Origin: Sphingomonadaceae bacterium | GTDB taxonomy: Bacteria > Pseudomonadota > Alphaproteobacteria > Sphingomonadales > Sphingomonadaceae | Length of the DNA stretch: 64,000 nucleotides | Assembly (NCBI GenBank): GCA_024236195.1 | Contig: JACKKZ010000004.1 | Coordinates: 62,001 to 126,000, forward strand | Direction of reading: 5' to 3' | Shown: positions 43,266 to 52,313 of the stretch, piece after piece | How the letters are laid out: each line of letters begins with the position of its first letter | Position numbering within the stretch: position 1 is the stretch's first letter | The notes under the pieces: model-generated | Databases searched by the model: none | What the model saw: the letters and a program-made list of their open reading frames with translations, nothing else | What the model was told of the DNA's origin: nothing | Program-made: the position numbers and the translations under genes

Positions 43266-45863
43266 ATGAAAAGAATTTCGCCTGCCCGTTTCGGCACGCT
43301 GCTGGCCGGATCGGCCCTTATCGCCCTCACTACCCCGACCATTGCCATGGCCCAGGATGCTGCCGAGGATGGCGCAAGTGAGGCCCCGGCGACCGGCGAT
43401 GTCATCATCGTTACGGCAACCAAGCGCGAACAGACGCTGCAGGAAACCCCGGTTGCGGTCTCGGTGACCACCGCCGCCCAGCTTGAACAATCGCAGGTCC
43501 GCGACCTGCTTGACCTGCAAACGCTCACGCCTTCGCTGCGCGTCAGCCAGTTGCAGAACTCGTCCAACACCACCTTTATCGTCCGCGGCTTCGGCAATGG
43601 TGACAACAATGTCGGCATCGAACCGTCAGTGGGCGTGTTCATTGATGGTGTGTTCCGCTCCCGCTCGGCCGGCCAGATTGGCGACATGTCAAATGTTCAG
43701 CGCGTGGAAGTGCTGCGCGGCCCGCAATCGACACTGTTCGGCAAGAACGCATCAGCCGGTGTGATCTCCATCGTCACGCGTGAGCCGCAGTTCGAATTTG
43801 GCGGCTCAGGTGAGATTAGTTACGGCAATCGCGATGCCTTTGTGATGAAAGGCGATGTGACCGGCCCGATCAGCGATACGCTGGCCTACTCGGTTGACGC
43901 CAATTACAACGTTCGTGACGGTTACACACGCGTCGTCAATCTGAATCAGAACGTATCGGACCGCAAACGTTGGGGCACACGTGGTCAATTGCTGTTTGAA
44001 CCGTCAAGCGATTTCAAGGTCCGTCTGATTGCGGACTATTCCAAGATTAACGAGCGATGCTGCACCGTTGCCAATCTGGTTGCGGGGCCAACCACACCGG
44101 CTCTGTTCGCGGTGGGCGGTGCGGTTGATGCGGCTGATCCGTTCAGCCGTGAAATCTACCTGAACAAGATGCCGATCAACAAGATCAAGAGCTACGGCTT
44201 CTCTGGTCAGATGGACTATACAACCGGCCCGCTGTCCTTCACGTCGATCACGGCCTGGCGGCGTCTCGATAGTTTCTTCGATCAGGATATTGATTTCACC
44301 AGCGCCGATATTGTTTCGGAAGTGCGTGACCAAACCCTCAAGACCTTCACCCAGGAAGTGCGTGTCGCGTCTGATTTTGATGGCCCGCTGAACTTCCTGC
44401 TTGGTGGTTTCTATTTCGACGAGAAAATTGACCAGGCGAGCGACATTACCACAGGGACGGATGCACGCTCTTTCTTCTCGCTGCTCGGCGGCAATCCACT
44501 TTTGTTTAATGGTGTGGAACTGGCGCTGAATCTGCCGCAGAACAGCATTTTCTCTCCCGGCCTGCTGACATCCGAACAATTCGCGATGGACAACACATCG
44601 TACTCCTTCTTCGGTACCGTTGATTTCGAAGTTACTGATCGCCTGACTCTGACGGGCGGGTTCAACTATACGAAGGATAAGAAGGATTTCGCCCTCAGCC
44701 TCACCGCATTTGATGAGTTGGCAAATATCAATTTGGTTGATGCCTTCATCGCTGGAGCCATCGGGTCTACCGATCCCGCTGTAATTGCGGCATTTGCAGG
44801 CAGTAATCAGGCCGCATTCGCCCAGATCGCCGGACTGGCAACGACCGCTTGCGGAGCGGGTACTGCTGCACCGCAGCCGCCGGCTTGTAACCCGCTGCTG
44901 GCCCTACGTCCGTTCCAGTTCCAGCCGCCGTTCCTGAATATTCCCAATGCGGTGGAAGATGGCAAAACACGGGATAGCGACTGGTCCTACACGATCCGCG
45001 CTGCTTATGAGATCAACAACAATCTCAACGCCTATCTGACTTATGCAACCGGCTTCAAGGCGAGCTCGGTCAATTTGTCACGCGATTCACGGCCTAGCAG
45101 TGCAGATTACACGCCGGGCACGCTGGGCAGCAGTATCCTTGCTCCGTCCTCACCGATCCGCGATGCCGGGCTGGGGGTTGCGAATCTCACCACCGGTTCG
45201 CGTTTTGCCGGTCCGGAAGATGCGCGGGTGATCGAATTCGGTCTGAAGGGCCAGTTTGACACTTTCGCTTTCAACATGGCTGTGTTTGACCAGGAGATTA
45301 AAGGTTTCCAGGCCTTCACCTTCACCGGGACGGGCTTCATCCTGTCCAATGCCGGCAATCAATCGACGCAAGGCTTTGAATTCGATGCCAGCTGGCGTCC
45401 GGTTGATCCGCTGCAGCTGACTTTCGCTTCGACCTATCTCGATCCGAAATATGACAGCTTCGTCAATTCGCCGGTGGGCAACCTCAGCGGTGCACGGCCG
45501 GGCGGTATCCCGAAATGGGCGATTTCGACCGGTGCCACCTACACGCATGATTTCGCCGGTGGGGCCAAGCTGATCGGCCATATCGACTATAATTTCGAAA
45601 GCCGCGTGAACATCAACAATGGCTTGCCGACCTATAATGCGTCGCTGGGCAACACCACGATCTTCACCCGCAAGGTGAGCCAGTTCAACGGTTCGCTGAA
45701 CCTTGCGCTGGATAACGGCGTGGAGCTTGGCATCTGGGGCCGCAACATATTCAACCAGCATTACATTATGACTGTGTTTGACGGTGTGGCCCAGTCCGGG
45801 ACGGTGTCTGCCTATCCCAGCGCGCCGCGCTCCTATGGCGCGACGGCTCGTGTCAAGTTCTGA
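43266..45863 (+). CDS. TonB-dependent outer-membrane receptor
   Basis: An 865-aa outer-membrane receptor. After a signal peptide (ALTTPTIAMAQDAA), the TonB box region VIIVTATKREQTLQETPVAV leads into the plug domain (VEVLRGPQSTLFGKNASAGV) and a long beta-barrel ending in aromatic-rich strands and the terminal Phe (GATARVKF). Sphingomonads have many such receptors for sugars, siderophores or aromatic polymers; the ligand is not evident. A strong terminator follows at 45902. No iron box or B12 riboswitch was recognised upstream. Confidence 0.93.
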   Translation: MKRISPARFGTLLAGSALIALTTPTIAMAQDAAEDGASEAPATGDVIIVTATKREQTLQETPVAVSVTTAAQLEQSQVRDLLDLQTLTPSLRVSQLQNSSNTTFIVRGFGNGDNNVGIEPSVGVFIDGVFRSRSAGQIGDMSNVQRVEVLRGPQSTLFGKNASAGVISIVTREPQFEFGGSGEISYGNRDAFVMKGDVTGPISDTLAYSVDANYNVRDGYTRVVNLNQNVSDRKRWGTRGQLLFEPSSDFKVRLIADYSKINERCCTVANLVAGPTTPALFAVGGAVDAADPFSREIYLNKMPINKIKSYGFSGQMDYTTGPLSFTSITAWRRLDSFFDQDIDFTSADIVSEVRDQTLKTFTQEVRVASDFDGPLNFLLGGFYFDEKIDQASDITTGTDARSFFSLLGGNPLLFNGVELALNLPQNSIFSPGLLTSEQFAMDNTSYSFFGTVDFEVTDRLTLTGGFNYTKDKKDFALSLTAFDELANINLVDAFIAGAIGSTDPAVIAAFAGSNQAAFAQIAGLATTACGAGTAAPQPPACNPLLALRPFQFQPPFLNIPNAVEDGKTRDSDWSYTIRAAYEINNNLNAYLTYATGFKASSVNLSRDSRPSSADYTPGTLGSSILAPSSPIRDAGLGVANLTTGSRFAGPEDARVIEFGLKGQFDTFAFNMAVFDQEIKGFQAFTFTGTGFILSNAGNQSTQGFEFDASWRPVDPLQLTFASTYLDPKYDSFVNSPVGNLSGARPGGIPKWAISTGATYTHDFAGGAKLIGHIDYNFESRVNINNGLPTYNASLGNTTIFTRKVSQFNGSLNLALDNGVELGIWGRNIFNQHYIMTVFDGVAQSGTVSAYPSAPRSYGATARVKF

Positions 45864-45901
45864 CGCGTTTTTACAAATCTTCGCTTGGCGGAGAGGGGAA
45901 A

Positions 45902-45926
45902 GGGGCCGGTTTTCCGGCCCCTTTTT
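45902..45926 (+). terminator. Rho-independent terminator after the TonB receptor
   Basis: Stem GGGGCCGG/CCGGCCCC, loop TTTT, then TTTTT. Perfect 8-bp stem directly after the receptor gene. Confidence 0.9.
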
Positions 45927-46054
45927 CGTTTTTGTACAAGGCGTTGGTGTCTCAATCCGGTAAAGTCGGCGCGTGGCAATTGCCAAATGGTCCCAAATGA
46001 TGTCTCTTTCGCGCAGGAGGAGACTCCGGTGCGACAAGAAGAGGGGGAAGACTC

Positions 46055-46519
46055 ATGAATGAATATGCTGGTTTCTGGATCCGCGTGGGTGCCTATATCA
46101 TCGACGCCATTATCCTGGGTATTGCCCAATATGTGATCGCGATGATCCTGGGCATTGACATGATGGCCAGTGCCGATCCGATGGATCCAACCGCAAGTGC
46201 TGGCGGCAGCATGTTGCTCAATGTCATCAGTCTGGGCATGGGCATTGCCTATTTCGCCGGGCTGGAAAGCTCCAACTGGCAGGCAACTGTCGGCAAGAAG
46301 GCGCTGGGCCTGGTGGTGACGGATCTCAATGGCCAGCGAATCAGCTTCCTGAAGGCGCTGGGCCGTTATCTGGCGAAGATCCTCTCGGCTCTGATCCTGC
46401 TGATCGGTTTCATCATGGTGGCCTTTACCGAGCGTAAGCAGGGCCTGCACGACATGCTGGCCGGTACGCTGGTGTACAAGGGCCAGCCCAGCGGAAGTGA
46501 TCCGGCTGTCTTCTCGTAA
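46055..46519 (+). CDS. RDD-family membrane protein
   Basis: A 154-aa membrane protein with three hydrophobic helices. The first begins MNEYAGFWIRVGAYIIDAII, containing the conserved R and D of the RDD family (WIR..AYIID), then GKKALGLVVTDLNGQRISF and GLHDMLAGTLVYK. The family is linked to ion transport or membrane insertion, but roles are unclear. It is the first of three short membrane genes in tandem; a hairpin terminator follows at 46542. Confidence 0.85.
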   Translation: MNEYAGFWIRVGAYIIDAIILGIAQYVIAMILGIDMMASADPMDPTASAGGSMLLNVISLGMGIAYFAGLESSNWQATVGKKALGLVVTDLNGQRISFLKALGRYLAKILSALILLIGFIMVAFTERKQGLHDMLAGTLVYKGQPSGSDPAVFS

Positions 46520-46541
46520 GACTGGCTGAGTGGAATGCTTC

Positions 46542-46574
46542 GGGGGAGGGCAGGGAATGCTGCTCTCCCCCTTT
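46542..46574 (+). terminator. Probable terminator after the RDD gene
   Basis: A 12-bp stem with one mismatch (GGGGGAGGGCAG/CTGCTCTCCCCC), 6-base loop, then TTT. Confidence 0.6.
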
Positions 46575-46634
46575 GCGTCTGGCGCAGGGGTGCGCGCAGG
46601 CGAATTGGAATGCATTGAACAAGGGGGAAATGTG

Positions 46635-46877
46635 ATGGATTGGATGTTGATGCCGTATAAGCGCTACGCCGAATTTACCGGGCGTTCGCGGCGCAAGGAA
46701 TACTGGATGTTCCAGCTATTCATCCTGATCGTCTATATCGTGCTCTTCGCCTTGGGCGCGGTGCTGGGCGAATCTGGCGGTGCCGTGGCTGTGATCCTGC
46801 TGCTGATCTTCATGTTCTTCGACGGGACACCGGGCGAAAACCAATATGGGCAGGACCCTAAACTGGGCGAGCGGTAA
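46635..46877 (+). CDS. Shortened DUF805 membrane protein
   Basis: An 80-aa protein starting MDWMLMPYKRYAEFTGRSRR, the standard DUF805 N-terminus, and ending with FDGTPGENQYGQDPKLGER, the standard C-terminus. The middle part found in full-length members (the second helix pair with RRFHDQDKSGW in the next gene) is missing. It may be an internal deletion after duplication. It probably has two membrane helices. Function unknown. A strong terminator follows at 46906. Confidence 0.78.
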   Translation: MDWMLMPYKRYAEFTGRSRRKEYWMFQLFILIVYIVLFALGAVLGESGGAVAVILLLIFMFFDGTPGENQYGQDPKLGER

Positions 46878-46905
46878 AGGCTGTAGTCCATGCCAGACTG
46901 ACGGA

Positions 46906-46930
46906 GGGGCCCCGCTGTGGGCCCCTTTTT
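46906..46930 (+). terminator. Rho-independent terminator
   Basis: GGGGCCC/GGGCCCC arms around a 6-base loop, followed by TTTTT. Confidence 0.85.
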
Positions 46931-46988
46931 CATTGCCGGGGCTGGCGCGCTGTGCTGCTATGCGAACGTCAAACAGGGGGCATAATCA

Positions 46989-47420
46989 ATGGAATGGATG
47001 ATCCTGCCGTTCAAACGCTATGCGGATTTCACCGGCCGATCGCGGCGGATGGAATTCTGGATGTTCCGCCTGCTCTTTTACGTAGTGCTGACGGTCTTCA
47101 TCGGCCTGATGATCGCTGGCTTCGTGGTATCCGACCTTGGCGAACAATCTGGCAATAGGCCTGAAGATATTTCGGTGATGGTGTGGATCGGTTTGGCCGG
47201 GGCGGGGATCTGGTATCTTGCCTGCATCATTCCTTCCATCGCCGTGTGCATGCGCCGTTTCCACGATCAGGACAAAAGCGGGTGGATGTGGCTGATCTAC
47301 TTCATCCCCTATGTCGGCTGGCTGGTAGTCGTGGTGTTCATGTGCATCGAAGGGACACGGGGGGAGAACCAGTATGGCGCTGACCCCAAGGATCCCTCGC
47401 GCGCCGATATCTTCGCCTGA
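46989..47420 (+). CDS. Full-length DUF805 membrane protein
   Basis: A 143-aa protein starting MEWMILPFKRYADFTGRSRR, with four hydrophobic helices and the family motif CMRRFHDQDKSGWMWLIYFI in the middle. It ends EGTRGENQYGADPKDPSRA. It is a paralogue of the shortened gene just upstream; together with the RDD gene they make a cluster of small membrane proteins. DUF805 proteins are inner-membrane proteins of unknown role. It runs convergently to the ABC permease gene, nine bases away. Confidence 0.85.
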   Translation: MEWMILPFKRYADFTGRSRRMEFWMFRLLFYVVLTVFIGLMIAGFVVSDLGEQSGNRPEDISVMVWIGLAGAGIWYLACIIPSIAVCMRRFHDQDKSGWMWLIYFIPYVGWLVVVVFMCIEGTRGENQYGADPKDPSRADIFA

Positions 47421-47428
47421 AACCGGGC

Positions 47429-49948
47429 CTAAAGCTCCCGCAGCGCCTGCGCCGGCTTGGCGCGCAGCAGCGGGAGCGAGCCGCCCAGTGCGAACAGCAT
47501 CACCACGGCAAGGCCAGCACCCAGCACGCCAAATATCGCTCCCCAATCGGGCAGCCAGTCAAATTCGAACAGCTGGGTAATGACCAGCCAGCCAAGCCCG
47601 GTGCCGATCCCCAGCGCGACCAGCGCGAGGATTGCAGCGAGTAGGCCATATTCCGCCAGCTGCATGGCCAGCACTTGCTTGCGGCTGGCACCCAGCACCC
47701 GCAGCACCACCGTGTCATAGGTCCGCGCAGCCCGCGCGGCGGCAATCGCGCCCAGCAACACGGCCAGGCCCGCCAGCACGGCTACCGAGGCGGCCGCCAG
47801 CGTCGCCAGCCCCACTTGCGAGAGGATTGTGCGCGCCTGCACCAGCACTTCGCCGATCTCGATCACCGAACTGGATGGGAAAGCGCCAACCATCTTGCGC
47901 AGCAGCGGTCCGGTGGCGGCGCCATCAGGCAGGTCAATCGTCGCGGCAAGATTATGCGGTGCATCGCGCAATGCGTTGGGGGAGAAGACCAGCACATAGT
48001 TGAAGCCCATGCTTTCCCAGTCGATCTGGCGGAAATTGGCCACCCGCGCGCTGCGTTCCACGCCCAGCACGCCGATGGTTATCCTGTCCCCGATCTTGAG
48101 GCCAATCGCATCGGCAAATTCCTCGTCCACCGAAACCAGCGCTTCGCCCTCGTAAAACGGCCCCCACCATTCGCCTTGCACGATGGAATTGCCCGCCGGG
48201 ACCTCGTCAGCATAGGTCAGCCCGCGCTCGCCGCGCAGTGCCCACGCGCCATCGGGGATTTCCTCCAGCTCGCTCACGCGGATCATGGCGTCTTGGGGGC
48301 CATAGGCAAGGATCGAGCCGCGCAAGGCAGGGACCGTGCGGATCGCCGCTTCGGGCTGGTCTTCGTGGATTAGCTGTTCGAATTCGGTCACCCGGTCGCG
48401 CGGGATATCGAGCACGAAATAGTCCGGCGCTTCCTGCGGCACGCGGCGCTCGATATTGCCATCTATCGCGCTCTGGATCGCAGCCAGCAGGACAAAGGCG
48501 GACAGGCCAAAGCCCAGCGCCGTCACCAGCGCGCCGGTGGATGCGCCGGGCCGGTGGAGGTTCGCCAGCGCATTGCGCAGCAGCGGGCTGGCGGGGCGAG
48601 GGGCCTTGGTCGCCGCCTTGCGGATGGCCCAGCCGAGCAAGGCCAGCAGGCCAAGCATCGCCGCTGCACCACCCATGAAGCCTGCCGCAAGCACCGGCTG
48701 GCGAGATGTCACCAGGACGAGCGCGACTATTACCAGCAATCCGCCGCCGACCCATGCCAGCGCAGCCTTGTCCCTCGCCAGTGGAGCCACCCTTGCGCGC
48801 ATCAGCGCCATGGCGGGGAAATGCCGCGCGCGCACCAACGGCGTCGCGGCAAAGACCAGCGCCACCAGCAAGCCGTAAGCCGCCGCCAGCAACAAGGCAC
48901 CGGGCGAGAAGGTAAAGCCGCTCTCGACCGGCAGCAGCCCTTCCAGCGCCATGGACAGGAGCGGCGTGACAAGCAGCCCCACCAGCAAGCCAGCGACACT
49001 GCCCACCAGCGCCGCTGCACCGATCTGCAAGGCGTAGATGCGCGCAATATCCGTGCTGGTTGCGCCCAGCACTTTCAGCGTGGCAATGCTGCTGCGGCGT
49101 GCTTCGAGGTAGGACGCAACCCCGCCGCCAATCCCGATTCCGGCAATTACCAGCGCAGCCAGCCCGACCAGCGTCAGGAATTCGCCCATGCGCGAGACAA
49201 ACCGGTCTGCGCCCGGCGATGCGCGGTCACGGGTGCGGATCTCGAACCCGGCGCTGGGGAATTCCTCCTTCAGCGCGTCACGCACCTCTTCCGGGTCCTG
49301 ACTTCCGGAAAAGGCGATGCGATATTTGCTGCGGTACATTGCGCCGGGTGCGATCAGGCCAGCGGTTTGCGGAACGTCTTCCGCCACGATCACCGTGGGG
49401 CCGAGCTGGAATCCTTCGCCCAGCCGATCTGGCTCGCTGTCGATAATCCCGGCGGCGCGCAAGGTGACGGTGCCGACCGTGAATTCATCGCCCAGCGCAA
49501 TCCCCAGCCGGTCCAGCGCCCCCTGCGCGATCCATGCTTCGCCAGCCTTGGGTGCGCCTGCGGCGGTTCCGTCCGCCAGCACCAGCGCCCCGAACATCGG
49601 CCATTTCGCGTCGACCGCCTTCAACTCCACCGGGCCAGCGGCATCGCCAGTGCGGGCCATGACTTGCATTCGTGTGCCACCGGAAACCTCGCCATAGCGG
49701 GCGAAGGCTGCTTGTTCCTCCGCCGTGGGGGAGCGTTGCCACAATGCGACCTGCACGTCACCACCCAGGATTTCCTGCCCGCGCTCCGCCAGCTCGCCTT
49801 CAATCGCGCCCGTCAATGTGCCGATGGCGGCGAGCGCACCGGTGCCGAGGAACAGGCAAGCGAGCAGTAGCCGCAACCCTTTGAAGCGGGCATTGAGGTC
49901 CCGCCGGGCAATGCGCCACGCCGCGCTCCAGCTGAGCGAATTGGTCAC
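47429..49948 (-). CDS. ABC exporter permease, FtsX-like (YbbP type)
   Basis: An 839-aa permease with ten predicted helices arranged as in YbbP: an N-terminal helix (LLLACLFLGTGALAAIGTLT), two large periplasmic MacB-like domains and FtsX-type helices (TLVGLAALVIAGIGIGGGVA; GLATLAAASVAVLAGLAVLL). With the ATP-binding partner it probably extracts lipids or lipoprotein-like molecules from the inner membrane. The start overlaps the partner gene stop (ATGA). E. coli ybbAP has the same divergent neighbour, tesA. Confidence 0.88.
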   Translation of the reverse strand: MTNSLSWSAAWRIARRDLNARFKGLRLLLACLFLGTGALAAIGTLTGAIEGELAERGQEILGGDVQVALWQRSPTAEEQAAFARYGEVSGGTRMQVMARTGDAAGPVELKAVDAKWPMFGALVLADGTAAGAPKAGEAWIAQGALDRLGIALGDEFTVGTVTLRAAGIIDSEPDRLGEGFQLGPTVIVAEDVPQTAGLIAPGAMYRSKYRIAFSGSQDPEEVRDALKEEFPSAGFEIRTRDRASPGADRFVSRMGEFLTLVGLAALVIAGIGIGGGVASYLEARRSSIATLKVLGATSTDIARIYALQIGAAALVGSVAGLLVGLLVTPLLSMALEGLLPVESGFTFSPGALLLAAAYGLLVALVFAATPLVRARHFPAMALMRARVAPLARDKAALAWVGGGLLVIVALVLVTSRQPVLAAGFMGGAAAMLGLLALLGWAIRKAATKAPRPASPLLRNALANLHRPGASTGALVTALGFGLSAFVLLAAIQSAIDGNIERRVPQEAPDYFVLDIPRDRVTEFEQLIHEDQPEAAIRTVPALRGSILAYGPQDAMIRVSELEEIPDGAWALRGERGLTYADEVPAGNSIVQGEWWGPFYEGEALVSVDEEFADAIGLKIGDRITIGVLGVERSARVANFRQIDWESMGFNYVLVFSPNALRDAPHNLAATIDLPDGAATGPLLRKMVGAFPSSSVIEIGEVLVQARTILSQVGLATLAAASVAVLAGLAVLLGAIAAARAARTYDTVVLRVLGASRKQVLAMQLAEYGLLAAILALVALGIGTGLGWLVITQLFEFDWLPDWGAIFGVLGAGLAVVMLFALGGSLPLLRAKPAQALREL

Positions 49949-50649
49949 GCCGCCGCCGTGTCGCTAGCGATCAGGCCATCTGCGAGGGTAACCACCCGGT
50001 CGCAGCGTTCCGCCAGTTCGATATCATGGGTGATGATCACCAGCGTCGCGCCTGTCTCCGCGCGGCGAGCGAAGAGCAGCTCGATAATCTCATGCCCCGT
50101 CGCAGCATCGAGGTTGCCGGTCGGCTCGTCCGCAAAGATCAGTTGCGGGCGCGGAGCGATGGCGCGGGCGATAGCCACACGCTGCTGCTCCCCGCCGGAA
50201 AGCTGGGAGGGGTAATGGTCGAGCCGGTGGCCGAGGCCGACCGCTTCCAGCTCCGCCTGCGCGCGCGCCTGTGCGTCCTTGTCACCAGACAGCTCCATTG
50301 GCGTGGCAACATTCTCCAATGCCGTCATGGTGGGGAGCAGGTGGAAGGCCTGCAGCACGATCCCGATCCGCCCGCGCCGCGCCGTGGCCAGCTCGTCTTC
50401 GCCCATGGTGGTGAAATCGGCACCGGCGACCAGCAAAGAGCCGCCACTGGCGCGCTCCAGCCCGCTCAGCACTGCCATCAGCGAGCTTTTACCCGAACCG
50501 GACGGGCCGAGCAGGGCGAGCACTTCACCATGCTGCACATCGAGGTCAATCCCGCGCAGGATCTCCACCGGGGCCGCGGCATCGCCCAGCGTAAGGGTGA
50601 GGTTTTTCGCAGTAATGGCGAAGGTGGATTCAGTTTGGGGGCTTGTCAC
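49945..50649 (-). CDS. ABC transporter ATP-binding protein (YbbA/LolD type)
   Basis: A 234-aa ATPase. Walker A LLGPSGSGKSSL, signature LSGGEQQRVAIARAI, Walker B LIFADEPTGNLD and the H-loop IITHDIELAE are complete. LolD/MacB-type ATPases pair with an FtsX-fold permease, here the next gene. Together they form a YbbAP-like system for moving hydrophobic molecules. It diverges from the TesA-like gene, with 47 bases between starts. Confidence 0.93.
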   Translation of the reverse strand: MTSPQTESTFAITAKNLTLTLGDAAAPVEILRGIDLDVQHGEVLALLGPSGSGKSSLMAVLSGLERASGGSLLVAGADFTTMGEDELATARRGRIGIVLQAFHLLPTMTALENVATPMELSGDKDAQARAQAELEAVGLGHRLDHYPSQLSGGEQQRVAIARAIAPRPQLIFADEPTGNLDAATGHEIIELLFARRAETGATLVIITHDIELAERCDRVVTLADGLIASDTAAA

Positions 50650-50696
50650 TCGGTTCGGATCGCATAGGTGATAGGGACGAGCAAGGAGGCTCGCCG

Positions 50697-51386
50697 ATGC
50701 AACTGCGCTATTTGTCGATTGTTCCCACGCTTTTCCTCGCTGCTTGCGGCTCGCCCGCGCCGGAGGCCCCGCCCAAGGCGGAGGAGAGCGCCTTGCCGGA
50801 CCAGCCCGTGATGGGGCCGGAACGGCGCATCCTTGCTTTCGGGGACAGCCTGTTCGCAGGCTATGGGGTCGCGCCGGAGGAAAGCTATCCCGCCAAGCTC
50901 GAGGCGGCCCTGCGCGCGCAGGGGATCAATGCCCGCGTCGCCAATGCCGGTGTTTCCGGCGATACCACCGCAGCCGGGCGGCAGCGCCTCGCCTTTACGC
51001 TGGATGCACAGAAGCAGAAGCCGGAGCTGGTGATCCTTGAGCTGGGCGGCAATGATTTGCTGCGCAGCCTCCCGCCAGAACAGACTCGCGAAAATCTCGC
51101 CGCGATGATCGAGGAATTGCAGAAGCGCGATATCGACGTGCTGCTGGTGGGGATGCGCGCGCCGCCGAACCTTGGGCCGGAATTCGTATCCGCCTTTGAC
51201 GGGCTCTATCCGGAGCTGGCGAACCAATATGGCGTGAAGCTGGTGCCGTTCTTTCTCGAACCGATCTTCGACAAGCCGGAACTGATCCAGCCAGACCGTG
51301 TGCATCCGACCGCGCAGGGGATTGAGGAACTGGTGGCGGCGACGCGCGACGATGTGGCGGAGGCTTTGCCGGGGGTTGAGGAGTAG
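50697..51386 (+). CDS. Arylesterase / multifunctional SGNH-hydrolase (TesA-like), lipoprotein
   Basis: A 229-aa SGNH hydrolase. The lipoprotein signal (LSIVPTLFLAACGSPAPEAP) is followed by the catalytic blocks FGDSLFAGYGV (Ser), NAGVSGDTTAAGR (Gly), LELGGNDLLRS (Asn) and DRVHPTAQG (Asp-His). Such enzymes cleave acyl-CoA, aryl esters and lysophospholipids. A lipid anchor differs from soluble E. coli TesA. The ATG at 50697 has AAGGAGG upstream. Divergent from the YbbAP genes. Confidence 0.9.
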   Translation: MQLRYLSIVPTLFLAACGSPAPEAPPKAEESALPDQPVMGPERRILAFGDSLFAGYGVAPEESYPAKLEAALRAQGINARVANAGVSGDTTAAGRQRLAFTLDAQKQKPELVILELGGNDLLRSLPPEQTRENLAAMIEELQKRDIDVLLVGMRAPPNLGPEFVSAFDGLYPELANQYGVKLVPFFLEPIFDKPELIQPDRVHPTAQGIEELVAATRDDVAEALPGVEE

Positions 51387-51470
51387 GCTATCGCGCTTCT
51401 GCCTCCCTTCCAAACCCCGATCAGGCTGAGCGGTTGAAGGCTAAGCTCCACAATCCGAGAACGAGGAAAC

Positions 51471-51615
51471 CCTCATCCAGCTTCCGCTAGGCGTTCTACG
51501 CCAAGCTCCAGCATCCTTCTCCCACCGGGAGAAGAAGGGCTCACCCCAACCTTCTCCTTTGGGGAGAAGGATACGGAGACTTGGCGCAAAGCGCTTAGTC
51601 GGAGTTGGATGAGGG
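51471..51615. mobile_element. MITE-like imperfect inverted repeat, about 145 bp
   Basis: Left end CCCTCATCCAGCTTCCGCTA, right end (reverse complement) CCCTCATCCAACTCCGACTA. The arms stay aligned for about 55 bases, through GCCAAG and CATCCTTCTCCC, and the centre has further hairpins. No protein is encoded. The form fits a non-autonomous transposable element or REP-type bimer. The 11-bp sequence AGGCTGAGCGG is repeated at 51424-51434 and 51666-51676, outside the arms. The remaining gap 51387-51726 shows no gene. Confidence 0.6.
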
Positions 51616-51726
51616 GCTACGCGCCCGACAGCGATAGCGCCAGTTCCCCCCCCTTCAACAGGTACAGGCTGAGCGGGTGTGGCGTCCAAAGTCCGGGTAA
51701 ATTAGCCCACGGCAGCAGAGGCCACC

Positions 51727-52278
51727 TCAATCAAATTCAAAAATGGCTGTCGCAAGGATCTGTACGAGATCCCGCCGCTGATCGGGGGCATTGGCTCGCG
51801 ATATAATCATAAACAAGGCCGGTTCCTCGCGATTACGGTATTGGGAAGAGATCATGTCGGATTGGGCTTTCTGTTCCACCTTCTCCCAGCGCCCCAGGAA
51901 CGCTTCGCTGGTAAGGACCTGTTCGACGACTGGCTGCAAGTCAGCATCCCCGCCGCCAGTAATGTGGCACATGGGCAATCGGTCCGAGACAACCAGCATA
52001 TAGCCAGCCGTACTCGTGGAATTGATCCGCCAATAGTGATTGGCGACGCGCATGTCAGGTGGGGGCAACTGCTCTTCGGCAGCGGATTTCGCCAATCCCA
52101 TCCTATCGCCAAGGCCGACAGTCTCAGAGAACGGTCCGAACCCGTCTACCCAGCTCGCCGGATTTAGAACCCACTCTTCACACCCTCGGATGGCGCCAGC
52201 GAACCCATCTTCCAGGGCGGGTTCCGCATTGGCGGGAGCGGCAAGCAGGAGCCCAATCATTGATGCAGCAAACTTCAT
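51727..52278 (-). CDS. Secreted protein of unknown function
   Basis: A 183-aa protein with a signal peptide (MIGLLLAAPANAEPALEDG). The mature part has Cys in RGCEEWVLNP and MCHITGGGD and Trp-rich stretches. No domain is recognised. It lies between the MITE-like repeat and recF on the minus strand and is transcribed away from the recF region. The 35-base gap to recF could allow readthrough from recF, but direction is shared, so they may be one transcript. Confidence 0.62.
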   Translation of the reverse strand: MKFAASMIGLLLAAPANAEPALEDGFAGAIRGCEEWVLNPASWVDGFGPFSETVGLGDRMGLAKSAAEEQLPPPDMRVANHYWRINSTSTAGYMLVVSDRLPMCHITGGGDADLQPVVEQVLTSEAFLGRWEKVEQKAQSDMISSQYRNREEPALFMIISRANAPDQRRDLVQILATAIFEFD

Positions 52279-52313
52279 GGCAAATGGATGACTCCTGCGA
52301 AAGAACGGTTTGG

